A DNA stretch of 64,000 nt from Akkermansiaceae bacterium UBA2367. Its GTDB lineage: Bacteria; Verrucomicrobiota; Verrucomicrobiia; Verrucomicrobiales; DEV007. The stretch lies in NCBI GenBank assembly GCA_002344525.1, contig DDTJ01000059.1:38799-102798 (forward strand), in the 5' to 3' direction. Below, piece after piece: positions 25,629 to 34,022 of the stretch; the first letter of the stretch is position 1, and every line of letters begins with the position of its first letter. The translations under genes and the position numbers were made by a program. The notes below the pieces were generated by a model, which did not search any database, was not told where the DNA came from, and saw nothing but the letters and a program-made list of their open reading frames with translations.

Positions 25629-26222
25629 TCACCCGCGGCTCGGCACGAAGACCCACCGCATCCCGGCGGCTTCGGCGGCGACGATGCCAGGCTGGCCATC
25701 CTCGAAGACAAGGCACCCGGCCGGGGCCACGCCCATGCGCCCGGCGGCGAGGAGGAACATGTCGGGCGCGGGCTTGCCGCGCTCCACGTCGGCGGGGGTG
25801 ATGACGATGTCGAAGAGATCGATCAGGCCGGTCGCCTCCAGCGACGGCGCGACGATGGAGAGGTCGCTGCCCGAGGCCACGGCGATCGGCCGTCCCTCCT
25901 CCCGGTAGCGTTTCGCGAGGGCGGCGACCGCGGCGACGGGCCGCAGTTCGGCGAGGTGCCGCGAATACCACTGGAGCTTGTATTCGTGGATCGAGTCGGG
26001 ATCGAGGCTCGCGCCGTAACGCTCGTTCAACTCCATCACGGTGATGCGGTCGGGCACGCCGGCGTTGGCGTAGAACTCGTCCTCGCTCCAGCGCCATGGC
26101 GCGCCGTGGTGGACGAAGCTCGCCGTCCAAGCGCGGTAGTGCAGGGGCATGGAATCGACGAGGGTGCCGTCGCAGTCGAAGATGTAGCCCTCGAAGTCGC
26201 GGGCGGGGAGGTCCAGAGTCAT
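25629..26222 (-). CDS. HAD-superfamily sugar-phosphatase or beta-phosphoglucomutase-like protein
   Basis: 197 residues from the ATG at 26222. Motif I is FDCDGTLVDSMPLHYRAW, motif II is VASGS, motif III Lys lies in ERGKPAPDMFLLAA, and motif IV is FEDGQPGIVAAEAAG. A four-helix cap lies between motifs I and II. The pattern is that of the subfamily with beta-phosphoglucomutase and fructose-1-phosphatase (YqaB). It dephosphorylates a small sugar phosphate in the cytoplasm. The exact substrate is not determined. It stands alone, upstream of the broken secreted gene in the same direction. Confidence 0.88.
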   Translation of the reverse strand: MTLDLPARDFEGYIFDCDGTLVDSMPLHYRAWTASFVHHGAPWRWSEDEFYANAGVPDRITVMELNERYGASLDPDSIHEYKLQWYSRHLAELRPVAAVAALAKRYREEGRPIAVASGSDLSIVAPSLEATGLIDLFDIVITPADVERGKPAPDMFLLAAGRMGVAPAGCLVFEDGQPGIVAAEAAGMRWVFVPSRG

Positions 26223-26301
26223 ACCGCGTTCTCCCGCTCCCAAGGCGGGGGACAAAGTTTCATCCCTTCGGATTTCGAGCTTCGGATTTCAGATTCCGCC
26301 G

Positions 26302-26805
26302 TCAGGCCTTTTTGTTCGCCGAATCCACCGGGAGCGCATCGACCACCTCGACCTCGACCGAGGAGCCGCCGCGCGAGAAGAAGCGCTTGAAGAGGCGGCG
26401 CGGCAGGCTCTTGCCCGACTCCTCGCTCTCGATCTCGGCGAGGGCGCCCTCCTTCGCCTTCTCCCAAGCCGGGGCGAAGCCGGGGGCGTTCAGGACCATG
26501 GCCTTCTCGGCGCGGGCGTAGAGCTCCAATTCGCGCTCCAAGGCGGCGGAGTCGTTCTGGGCGCGGCCCGAATTGACCTTCATCCGCAGGTTCTCGTTCT
26601 CCTGCTTCAGCGCGTCGAGCTTGCCCTTCATTTCGGCGAGCTTCTCCGCCTCGATTTCGAGCTTGTCGCTGAGATGGCCCTTGAGGCGCTTCAACTCGCC
26701 TTTGGTCTTCCAGTGGGCGATGGCGGAGAGAACGCAGAAGGTGAAGCCGAGGACGAATCCCCAGAAGAACCAGCTCGTCAGGACAGTCTTGAATGTTTCT
26801 TGCAT
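26302..26805 (-). CDS. Membrane-anchored coiled-coil protein
   Basis: 167 residues from the ATG at 26805. One N-terminal transmembrane helix (about 10-31, SWFFWGFVLGFTFCVLSAIAHW) is followed by a charged coiled coil of about 50 residues (KGELKRLKGHLSDKLEIEAE onwards), then a short Lys/Arg-rich and acidic tail. The open frame extends to 27249 but that part is antisense to the porin-like gene. Architecture suggests a structural or scaffolding role at the inner membrane. No family recognised. Confidence 0.72.
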   Translation of the reverse strand: MQETFKTVLTSWFFWGFVLGFTFCVLSAIAHWKTKGELKRLKGHLSDKLEIEAEKLAEMKGKLDALKQENENLRMKVNSGRAQNDSAALERELELYARAEKAMVLNAPGFAPAWEKAKEGALAEIESEESGKSLPRRLFKRFFSRGGSSVEVEVVDALPVDSANKKA

Positions 26806-26891
26806 GTGGCCGGGACGATACGGGCGGAACGGGGCCGTGTAAACCGGAGCCTGTCCATGCCCGCCAGAAACAGGCGGCAGGGAGGGGAATG

Positions 26892-28169
26892 TCAATGCCC
26901 ATGCCCTGCGTGCGAGCCGCCGACGCCTCCCCACTGGAGCTGGATCTGGAACCAGGCGGCGTGTTCGCCGCCGAGGGCACCATCGACGGTGTAGTCGTAT
27001 TGGAGGCGGGCGCGGACGCGCTGGGCCGGGTCGAGGAAGGCGGTGAAGGCGGCGGAGAGGCGGTGGCGGTCGTCGAGTTCCGCGACCTCGACGGCGGAAA
27101 TCCAGTCGTGCCGCAGGGAGACCGTCGCCGCGTCGCTGAGGCCGTAGTGCAGCGAATTCGAAAAGCCGTGGTCGTCGAAGTCGATGGCGTCGCCGTCCTC
27201 GGTCATGGCCTTGACCTCGCGAACCAGCACCTCGCCCTGCCACATCCACGCGCCCGAGCAGAAATCCGGCCCGCCCTGTCCATGGTCGTGTCCGTTCCAG
27301 ACTTTACGGAGGCCCGCGCCGAACACGGTGGTGTCGCGACCGAAACCGTTCTCCCCGAGGGCGAACGAAAGCGATCCGGTGATGCTGTCGTCGAAGGGCA
27401 GGCGGAAACGGTAGTCCGCGCTGAAGACCCAGCTCTGGAACCCGGCTTCGTCGAATTCGAAGTGCTCATGGTCGTGGTCATCGTCGTCGTGATCATCGTG
27501 ATCGTCGTCGTCCTCGTCTTCGTCTTCGTCTTCGTGGCCGTGCTGGTGCGAATGGGACCGCACGCCGCCGAACCCGAAGCTCAGCAAACCGCTCTGCGGG
27601 AGATGGAAGAGGATTTGTCCGCCTTGGATGATCAACTCGCCCTCGTTGAGCATGCGGCTGTTCACGAGGTTCTGGTTCACGAACATCCAGTCGTGCAGGT
27701 GCAAGTCGGCTTGGAAGCCGAAACGGTTGATGAACTGCCCGCCGCCGATGGAGAGGAAGTCCGTGGCCCGCCAGAGCAGCCTCGCCTCCTCCAGCTCCGC
27801 CTCCCAGACGTGGTCGCCGCCTTGGTGGCCGAAGCCCGAGACCAGCCCCTGCAGCGCCTCGCCGAACTCGAAATTCAAATGCAGGTGGATCGCCTGGATG
27901 CCCCAATCGTTCAGCGGATCGTGCTCGGAGGAGGCGAAATCCTCCGCCCCCGAGCCGGGCTCGAAGACCCCGCCCGTGGCATTCATGTAGAGGCTCGGGA
28001 TGAGGAATCCGCCTGGTTCGACTCCTTCGCCGGTGAACCAGTTCACCTCGCCGACCGTGTATTCGAAGACCTCCTCCCCCGATGCGTCCAAAGCACCCGA
28101 ATCTTGAGCGAAGACGGCGGCGGGCAGGGTCAGGGAGAGGAAGGAGGCGAAGAAAAAGTTCCGGATCAT
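26892..28169 (-). CDS. Porin-like outer-membrane protein with His/Asp-rich loop, zinc regulon
   Basis: A 425-residue protein with a signal peptide (MIRNFFFASFLSLTLPAAVFA) and amphipathic beta-strands through to the end. Residues 205-240 form a remarkable metal-binding loop: SHSHQHGHEDEDEDED followed by runs of Asp and His. The C-terminus is also His-rich (GGSHAGHGH). It is divergent from HMA-protein, znuA, znuC and znuB genes, and the shared 106-bp region holds three copies of a palindromic operator. The protein is inferred to be the outer-membrane entry step for zinc under limitation. No TonB plug is present, so passage would be by diffusion or facilitated binding. Confidence 0.82.
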   Translation of the reverse strand: MIRNFFFASFLSLTLPAAVFAQDSGALDASGEEVFEYTVGEVNWFTGEGVEPGGFLIPSLYMNATGGVFEPGSGAEDFASSEHDPLNDWGIQAIHLHLNFEFGEALQGLVSGFGHQGGDHVWEAELEEARLLWRATDFLSIGGGQFINRFGFQADLHLHDWMFVNQNLVNSRMLNEGELIIQGGQILFHLPQSGLLSFGFGGVRSHSHQHGHEDEDEDEDDDDHDDHDDDDHDHEHFEFDEAGFQSWVFSADYRFRLPFDDSITGSLSFALGENGFGRDTTVFGAGLRKVWNGHDHGQGGPDFCSGAWMWQGEVLVREVKAMTEDGDAIDFDDHGFSNSLHYGLSDAATVSLRHDWISAVEVAELDDRHRLSAAFTAFLDPAQRVRARLQYDYTVDGALGGEHAAWFQIQLQWGGVGGSHAGHGH

Positions 28170-28180
28170 GGGGCTTGTGG

Positions 28181-28196
28181 CGCAATTTTCTTGCAT
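28181..28196 (+). promoter_or_regulatory. Zur-like operator, copy 1
   Basis: CGCAATTTTCTTGCAT, core palindrome GCAA-N5-TTGC. It lies 11 bp upstream of the porin-like gene start, so binding there would block that gene directly. It matches copies 2 and 3 in arms and spacing. Assignment to a zinc-responsive Fur-family repressor rests on the flanking genes. Confidence 0.65.
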
Positions 28197-28217
28197 TTGT
28201 CTCCACATGACGCCATA

Positions 28218-28233
28218 ATGCAAGCGAATTGCG
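28218..28233 (-). promoter_or_regulatory. Zur-like operator, copy 2
   Basis: On the minus strand this reads CGCAATTCGCTTGCAT, the same GCAA-N5-TTGC palindrome with a different spacer. It sits in the middle of the divergent promoter region, where one dimer could affect both directions. Confidence 0.65.
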
Positions 28234-28241
28234 ACGATAAA

Positions 28242-28257
28242 CGCAATTTTTTTGCAT
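28242..28257 (+). promoter_or_regulatory. Zur-like operator, copy 3
   Basis: CGCAATTTTTTTGCAT, the best palindrome of the three. It ends 18 bp before the HMA-protein start codon and so is placed to control the HMA-znuACB operon. Centres of copies 1-2 and 2-3 are 37 and 24 bp apart. Confidence 0.65.
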
Positions 28258-28275
28258 TTCCATCCCCCGTCGACC

Positions 28276-28581
28276 ATGAAACCCTTCGCCTTCCTTGCCC
28301 TGCTGCTCTCCCTCCTCCTGCTCCCCGCCTTTTCCGAGGCGGCCGAGGTCACCTACACCGCCAAGCTGACCGGCATCGAATGCGCCGGCTGCAAGAAGTC
28401 CATCTCCCGCGCCCTCGGCAAGATCCAAGGCGTCAAGACCATCCGCATCGTCAAGGAGGGCGCCGAGCAGCACCGCCTCACCATCGTCACCGACGGCAGC
28501 AAGCCGATCTCCAAAGCCGAGGCCACCGCGGCCCTCGGCAAGGATTCGCACTACACCCTCGTGAGCTGGAGCCAAGGCTGA
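28276..28581 (+). CDS. Exported HMA-domain metal-binding protein
   Basis: 101 residues from the ATG at 28276. A signal peptide (KPFAFLALLLSLLLLPAFSEA) precedes a single heavy-metal-associated domain with the CxxC pair in LTGIECAGCKKSI. HMA domains are usually cytoplasmic chaperones or ATPase modules for Cu, Zn or Cd, so an exported stand-alone copy is notable. It is first in an operon with znuA, znuC and znuB, 32 bp before znuA. It probably binds zinc in the periplasm and passes it to ZnuA, or senses supply; both are inference. Confidence 0.82.
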   Translation: MKPFAFLALLLSLLLLPAFSEAAEVTYTAKLTGIECAGCKKSISRALGKIQGVKTIRIVKEGAEQHRLTIVTDGSKPISKAEATAALGKDSHYTLVSWSQG

Positions 28582-28613
28582 GCACCCCGCACTTCCCCGC
28601 CCCATCCCCCGCC

Positions 28614-29516
28614 ATGAAAGTGCCCTTCCTCTCCCTCGCCGTCCTCGCCCTCGGCTCCGCCCTCATGGCCGGGCAGGGCGGACAAGCCGAAAAGCTGCGC
28701 GTCTTCGTCCCCGTGCTGCCCTACGAATACCTCTTCGAGCGAATCGGCGGCGACCTCATCGACGCGAAGGCCATCGTGCAGGAGGGCGGCGACTGCCACA
28801 ACTACTCGCCCTCGCCGCGCCAGGTCGCCGACATCTCCCGGTCGAACCTGCTCTTCTCCGGCGGCCTCACCTTCGAGGCGAATTTCTACGTCGCCGTGGG
28901 CGACGGGCAGAACGGGCCGAAGGAATACGACCTGCTCGAAGGGCTGGAACTCCTCGAAGGCACCTGCGGCGAATGCGCCTCGGTCGCCGCCGAGGGCAAG
29001 GAAGCCCACGAGCATGATCACGAGCACGAGGAGCACGACGCCCACGTCTGGCTCTCCCCCCGCGTCCTCCGCCACCAAGCCGGGCGCGTCGCCGCGATCC
29101 TGAAGCAGCACCTCCCCGCCGACGCGGCCCCGGCCATCGACGCGAACCTCGCCGCCTTCGACGCCGAACTGGCCCGGCTCGACGAGGAGATCCGGGCCGC
29201 CCTCGCGCCGAAGAAGGGCCGCGCCTTCTACGTCTACCACGGGGCCTTCGCCTACTTCGCGCTCGACTACGGCCTCGTGCAGAAGGCCATCGAGGTCGGC
29301 AACCGCAAGCCCTCGCCCAAGCAACTCGCGGCCATCGCGAAACAGGCCAAGGAGGAGGGCGTCACGACGCTCTTCGTACAGCCTCAGTTCGACCAGTCCA
29401 GCGCCGCCTCCCTCGCCGAGAGCATCGGCGGCACCGTCAAGACCCTCGATCCTCTGGAGAAGGACGTAGTCGCGAACCTGCGCACCATCGCGAAGACCAT
29501 CGCCGAGGCCCCTTGA
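28614..29516 (+). CDS. znuA: Zinc ABC transporter substrate-binding protein
   Basis: A 300-residue cluster-9 solute-binding protein with a signal peptide. The metal site is built from His62 in DCHNYSPSP (a variant of the usual DPHxxxPSP), His144 in DAHVWLSP, and the His of YHGAFAYFALDYG. A His-rich loop (EAHEHDHEHEEHDAH, about 130-144) is typical of zinc- rather than manganese-specific members. It works in the periplasm and delivers zinc to ZnuBC. The stop overlaps the TTG start proposed for znuC. Confidence 0.93.
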   Translation: MKVPFLSLAVLALGSALMAGQGGQAEKLRVFVPVLPYEYLFERIGGDLIDAKAIVQEGGDCHNYSPSPRQVADISRSNLLFSGGLTFEANFYVAVGDGQNGPKEYDLLEGLELLEGTCGECASVAAEGKEAHEHDHEHEEHDAHVWLSPRVLRHQAGRVAAILKQHLPADAAPAIDANLAAFDAELARLDEEIRAALAPKKGRAFYVYHGAFAYFALDYGLVQKAIEVGNRKPSPKQLAAIAKQAKEEGVTTLFVQPQFDQSSAASLAESIGGTVKTLDPLEKDVVANLRTIAKTIAEAP

Positions 29517-30382
29517 ACGGCGGTCGCGAGCGCGGACGGGCAGGCTTCCGAGGGCTTGACGCCGCCGACCGAACCCTCTTTACTGGCGCATTGAACCCTC
29601 TTGAGCCAAGCCCGGACGACCGCCCCCCCATCGTGGACTGCCGCGGCGTCTCCTTCTCCTACGGGCGGAGCGTGGTGCTGGAGGACGTGACCTTCACCGT
29701 GCCGCGCGGCGAGTCGCTCTGCGTCATCGGTCCGAACGGCGGGGGCAAATCGACTCTCGCGAAACTCCTCCTCGGCCTGATCGAGCCGGACCGGGGGCGG
29801 ATCGCCGTCCTCGGGCGCGAGCCACGCGAGGCCCGCACCGGGATCGGCTACGTGCCCCAAGCGATGCGCTTCGACCCGCAGTTCCCCATCTCCGCCCTCG
29901 ACATCGTGCTGATGGGCCGGCTCAACCACCTCACCGTCGGCCTGTTCTCGAAGCGCTGCCGGGAGCGGGCCCGCGCCGCCCTCGACGAGGTGGGCATGTC
30001 AGGGTACGCGCGGCGGCCTTTCTCCGACCTCTCCGGCGGCGAGCGGCAACGCGTCATGGTCGCCCGCGCCCTCGCCTGCGATCCCGAGATCCTCCTCCTC
30101 GACGAACCGACTGCGAACATCGACCTCTCGATCGAAGCGCAACTGATCGAGACCCTCGCGAAGCTGCGCGAGCGGATGACCGTCCTCATGGTCACGCACG
30201 ACCTCGACCTCGTCTCCGCCATCGGGAACTCCGTGCTCTGCGTGAACCACCGCGTCCACCGCCACTCCCTGCCGCTCTCGGGCGAGACGATCAAGGAGAT
30301 CTACAGCGGACGCCGCCGTCTCGAGCACGACCGTCGCACCCGCCACCAGCAAGGGGACCACTCCGCCTGCGCCCATGACTGA
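29513..30382 (+). CDS. znuC: Zinc ABC transporter ATP-binding protein
   Basis: 289 residues if started at the TTG at 29513, which overlaps the znuA stop (TTGA) and implies coupling; downstream TTG or GTG codons are alternatives. The first 38 residues are not conserved ABC sequence. The ATPase has Walker A GPNGGGKST, signature LSGGERQRV, Walker B ILLLDEPT and switch His in MVTHDLDL. The C-terminal tail is rich in Arg and His (RRLEHDRRTRHQQGDH). It powers ZnuB for zinc import and overlaps znuB by 8 bp. Confidence 0.92.
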   Translation: MNGGRERGRAGFRGLDAADRTLFTGALNPLEPSPDDRPPIVDCRGVSFSYGRSVVLEDVTFTVPRGESLCVIGPNGGGKSTLAKLLLGLIEPDRGRIAVLGREPREARTGIGYVPQAMRFDPQFPISALDIVLMGRLNHLTVGLFSKRCRERARAALDEVGMSGYARRPFSDLSGGERQRVMVARALACDPEILLLDEPTANIDLSIEAQLIETLAKLRERMTVLMVTHDLDLVSAIGNSVLCVNHRVHRHSLPLSGETIKEIYSGRRRLEHDRRTRHQQGDHSACAHD

Positions 30383-31223
30383 CTTTTTCGCCGACTTCCT
30401 CGACGCGGTGGCGGAGGTGCCGCTGATCCGCTACGCCCTGCTCTCCGGGATCGTCTCCAGCCTCACCTTCGGCGTGGTCGGTTCGCTCGTGGTGACTCGC
30501 CAGATCGCCTACGTCGCCTCGGCCATCGCCCACAGCATCCTCGGCGGGATCGGCGCGGCGGTCTACTGCAGCCGCGTTTACGACCTGCCCTGGCTCACGC
30601 CCATGCTCGGAGCCATCGTCGCCGGCCTCGTCTCCGTCGCGGTCATCGGCTGGGTCACCCTGCGTTTCAAGGAGCGCGAGGACACCATCATCGGCGCGAT
30701 CTGGGCGCTCGGCATGGCTGCGGGCCTGCTCTTCCTCCACTACGCGCCGGGCAAGGCGGTGAACATGGAGAGCTTCATCTTCGGCAACATCCTCCTCACT
30801 TCGAGAAGCGACGTGGTCGCCACTCTCGTCCTCGGCGTCCTCGTCTTCGTCCTCGTGGGGCTCTTCTACCACAAGCTCGTCGCCGTGTCCTTCGACGAGG
30901 AGTTCGCCCGCCTCCGCGGCGTCTCGTCGAAGGCTTACTACTTCCTCCTCCTCGGCCTCACCGCCATGAGCGTAGTCCTGCTCGTGCGGATCGCGGGCCT
31001 CATCCTCGCGCAGGCCCTCCTCGTGCTCCCGGCGGCGACGGCCTCGCGCTTCTCCCGCTCCCTCTGGGTCGTCATGGTCCTCGCCGTGGCCCTCACCGCC
31101 GTCTGCAACACCGCGGGGCTCGCCGTCAGCTACGAATACGACATCCCGACCGGACCCTTCATCGTCTTCCTCGCGGTGGGCTGCTACGCGCTCTCGTTCC
31201 TGTTCCGGCGGAACCGGGCGTAG
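30375..31223 (+). CDS. znuB: Zinc ABC transporter permease
   Basis: A 282-residue inner-membrane permease of the ABC-3 family with about eight hydrophobic helices. Typical blocks are FGVVGSLVVTRQIAYVASAI with AHSILGGIGAAV, and LAQALLVLPAATASRFSR near the end. It overlaps the ATPase gene, as usual for this family. It ends in a TAG stop, one of several genes here where TAG is a genuine terminator. The zinc operon appears to end here; 40 bp later a separate secreted-protein gene begins. Confidence 0.93.
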   Translation: MTDFFADFLDAVAEVPLIRYALLSGIVSSLTFGVVGSLVVTRQIAYVASAIAHSILGGIGAAVYCSRVYDLPWLTPMLGAIVAGLVSVAVIGWVTLRFKEREDTIIGAIWALGMAAGLLFLHYAPGKAVNMESFIFGNILLTSRSDVVATLVLGVLVFVLVGLFYHKLVAVSFDEEFARLRGVSSKAYYFLLLGLTAMSVVLLVRIAGLILAQALLVLPAATASRFSRSLWVVMVLAVALTAVCNTAGLAVSYEYDIPTGPFIVFLAVGCYALSFLFRRNRA

Positions 31224-31263
31224 CCCGCATTGCGCTTGGAGGATTTCGGACGACACTCCCGGC

Positions 31264-33951
31264 ATGATCCGGCGCGTCCTCCTGCTGCTTGCCCCGGCCT
31301 CGCTCGCCTTCACCGCCGAGATCGAGCTTTCGCCCTCCGGCCCCATCGCCACGCCGCAAGCGGCCCGCGACGCGGCGAGGACGGCGGAGAAACCGGTCCG
31401 CATCCTCGTGGCCGAGGGGACTTACGAAATGACCGCCCCGCTCGAACTCGGGCCGGAGGACTCGGGCGTCACCTGGGAGGCCGCGCCCGGAGCGAAGCCC
31501 GTCTTCACCGGAGGGCGCGCCATCGAAGGATGGGAGAAGGTCGGGGAAGGACTCTGGAAGGCGGCTCTGCCCGACCCATCCTGGCATTTCGAGCAGCTCT
31601 GGATCGACGGACGCCGCGCCATCCGCGCCCGCAGCCCGAACCGCGGCTATTTCCACCTAGAAGGCTCCGTCGGCCCCGGCGCCTTTCCCGGACTGGAGAA
31701 GGGTTTCAACTTCCATGCCTTCGTCCTGCCGCCCGAGCACTACGCCCTCGTCCGCGCCATTCCCGAGGCGGAGCGGGCGGGCCTGCTCCTGACCGTCGCG
31801 CACGCTTGGGCCGTCGGCCAATGCCGCGTCGAGGCGCTCAACGACGAGCATCGCGCCGTGAAGATCGCGGGCCGGTCGAGCTATCCCTTCATCGAGCGCG
31901 AACCCGACCAGCGCTTCTGGATGGAGAACTTCCGCGCCGCCCTCGACTCGCCGGGGGAATGGTTCCTCGACCGGGAAAAGGGCGAACTGCTCTACCGCCC
32001 CCTCGATGGGCAGGACATGGCCCAAGCCAAGGCCGTCGCCCCCGTCGCGGAGAGATTTCTCGTCCTCAAGGGCGCCCATGAGGTGACCTTCCGCGGCCTC
32101 GCCTTCCGCCACGCCCACTACGCCTATCCCGCCACCGGACTCCACGACCGCCAAGCCGCCACCAGCCTCGGCGCGGCCATCGAGGTCGAGGACGGGCGCG
32201 GCATCCGCTTCGAGGCCTGCGAGATCACCCATGTCGGCGAATACGGCGTCTATTTCAAAAACGGCTGCGCCGACTGCGTCCTGACCAAAAGCCATCTCCA
32301 CGACCTCGGCGGCGGGGGCGTGCGCGTCGGAGAGACCGCCCGGCCCGAGGAGGGCCGCGTCTGCCGCAACATCGCCATCGACAACTGCATCCTCCAGCAC
32401 GGCGGCCGGCTCCACCCCAGCGCCTGCGGCGTCGTCCTGACCCATACCCGACACTGCGCCGTGACCCATTGCGACATCGGCGACTTCTACTACAGCGGCG
32501 TCAGCGCGGGCTGGAACTGGGGCTACGGCGACACCGCCTCGCGCGCCACCCTCGTCGAGAACAACCACATCCACCATCTCGGCTGGGCCTACCTCAGCGA
32601 CATGGGCGGCTTCTACGGGCTCGGCGTTTCGCCCGGCACCGTCGTGCGGGGCAACCACATCCACCACATCGCCAGCCACCGCTACGGCGGCTGGGGCCTC
32701 TACACCGACGAGGGCAGCACCGACGTGACGATGGAGAGCAACCTCGTCCACGACACCTCGAACGCGGGCTTCCACCAGCACTACGGTTTCTTCAACACGA
32801 TCCGGAACAATATCTTCGCCTTCGGCGACAGCGCCCAGATCCAGCGCAGCCGCAACGAGGCGCATCTCAACTTCCGCTACGAGGGCAACATCGTCCTGTG
32901 GGATGCGTCCTCGCCCCTCCTCGACGGCGAGGAGCGGAACTGGAAACTCTTCGACAAGCCCGAACCCGGCGATCCGAGGGACAGCCTCGTCTTCCGCCGC
33001 AACCTCTACTGGCGGACCGACGGAAAGACGCCGGAGACCCTGACAAAGACCCATTTCACCTGGGACGAATGGCGGAAGATGGGCCGCGACGCCGGTTCGC
33101 TTTTCGCCGATCCGATGTTCGCGGACCCTGCGAAGCGCGACTTCCGCCTCCAGCCCGGCAGCCCGGCGGAGATGATCGGGTTCCAGCCTTGGGACATCTC
33201 CCTCGCCGGAGTCCGCAAGGACGACCCCGCCTGGCTCGATCTGGCCGCGAGGGGGCACGACTACCCGACTTGGGCAGCCGACGCGAAACCCTGGCCAGCC
33301 CCGGCCTACAAGATCGAGCTCCAGACCTTCGAGACCATTCCCTTCGGTTCGATCGGCCTGCGCGGCGCGAAATACGGGCGCCCTCCCGGCGCCCCCGACC
33401 GCGGCGAGGGCTACTTCGTGAGCGAGGAGGCCGCCTCGCCGCTGCCCTTGCCCGACGGCTCCACAGCCCCCTCGAAACGCAGCCTGAAAGCCCAGGACAA
33501 ACCCGGTCTTCCGCGCAGCTACCAGCCCGTGCTCGACATTTTCCCAGGATGGACGGCGGGCAGCTTCCGCGCCGGCTTCGACCTCATGGCGAGGGAAGGC
33601 GCGACCGGATTTTTCGAGATGCGCGCGAAGAACGGCGAGTTCGCCGCCGGTCCCTACGTGCGCTGGGCCGGGGGCAAGCTCGTGGCGAACAACACCGACA
33701 GCCTGCCCCTCGGCGACCTCGCCCCGGGCGAGTGGGTGCGCCTCGTGATCACCGCGACCACCGGAGCCGGCAAATACGACCTCGCCGTGACGCGGGCCGA
33801 CGGATCGACGCGGGAGTTCAAAGACATCCCCTGCCAACCCTCGTGGGACGAGGCGAGCTACCTGCTCTTCAGCGGCACCGCCGACGCCGACACCGCCTTT
33901 TTCATCGACAACCTCTCCCTCGTGCCGCTCGACGCTCCCGAAGCCCCGTGA
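31264..33951 (+). CDS. Secreted right-handed parallel beta-helix protein, possible glycoside hydrolase
   Basis: An 895-residue exported protein with a signal peptide (RRVLLLLAPASLAFTAEI). The N-terminal PSGPIATPQAARDAARTA is the typical opening of pectate-lyase-like or GH141-like beta-helix proteins. Residues about 270-560 hold the repeated coils, with many NNHIHH and NLVHD type turns, such as VENNHIHHLGWAYLSDMGGF. The last 150 residues form a beta-sandwich-like module (AGFDLMAREGATGFFEMRAK). A role in plant or algal polysaccharide breakdown is probable, but the active site is not identified. It is a single-gene unit. Confidence 0.83.
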   Translation: MIRRVLLLLAPASLAFTAEIELSPSGPIATPQAARDAARTAEKPVRILVAEGTYEMTAPLELGPEDSGVTWEAAPGAKPVFTGGRAIEGWEKVGEGLWKAALPDPSWHFEQLWIDGRRAIRARSPNRGYFHLEGSVGPGAFPGLEKGFNFHAFVLPPEHYALVRAIPEAERAGLLLTVAHAWAVGQCRVEALNDEHRAVKIAGRSSYPFIEREPDQRFWMENFRAALDSPGEWFLDREKGELLYRPLDGQDMAQAKAVAPVAERFLVLKGAHEVTFRGLAFRHAHYAYPATGLHDRQAATSLGAAIEVEDGRGIRFEACEITHVGEYGVYFKNGCADCVLTKSHLHDLGGGGVRVGETARPEEGRVCRNIAIDNCILQHGGRLHPSACGVVLTHTRHCAVTHCDIGDFYYSGVSAGWNWGYGDTASRATLVENNHIHHLGWAYLSDMGGFYGLGVSPGTVVRGNHIHHIASHRYGGWGLYTDEGSTDVTMESNLVHDTSNAGFHQHYGFFNTIRNNIFAFGDSAQIQRSRNEAHLNFRYEGNIVLWDASSPLLDGEERNWKLFDKPEPGDPRDSLVFRRNLYWRTDGKTPETLTKTHFTWDEWRKMGRDAGSLFADPMFADPAKRDFRLQPGSPAEMIGFQPWDISLAGVRKDDPAWLDLAARGHDYPTWAADAKPWPAPAYKIELQTFETIPFGSIGLRGAKYGRPPGAPDRGEGYFVSEEAASPLPLPDGSTAPSKRSLKAQDKPGLPRSYQPVLDIFPGWTAGSFRAGFDLMAREGATGFFEMRAKNGEFAAGPYVRWAGGKLVANNTDSLPLGDLAPGEWVRLVITATTGAGKYDLAVTRADGSTREFKDIPCQPSWDEASYLLFSGTADADTAFFIDNLSLVPLDAPEAP

Positions 33952-33963
33952 CCGCCACTCGTT

Positions 33964-34016
33964 GACCCGTGACCCGTGACCCGTGACCCGTGACCCGTGA
34001 CCCGCCACCCGTGACC
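33964..34016 (+). repeat. Heptamer tandem repeat (GACCCGT)n
   Basis: Five perfect GACCCGT units (33964-33998) are followed by GACCCGC, CACCCGT and a partial GACCCC. It fills the gap between the beta-helix gene and bfd, which converge. The repeat is a likely site of replication slippage and copy-number variation. No hairpin or T tract makes it a terminator. Confidence 0.85.
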
Positions 34017-34022
34017 CCAACG

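Noticed and set aside
27480..27560. GTC/GTG/TCT-type microsatellite
   Set aside because: It is the reverse complement of codons for the His/Asp/Glu loop of the porin-like gene, not a free repeat.
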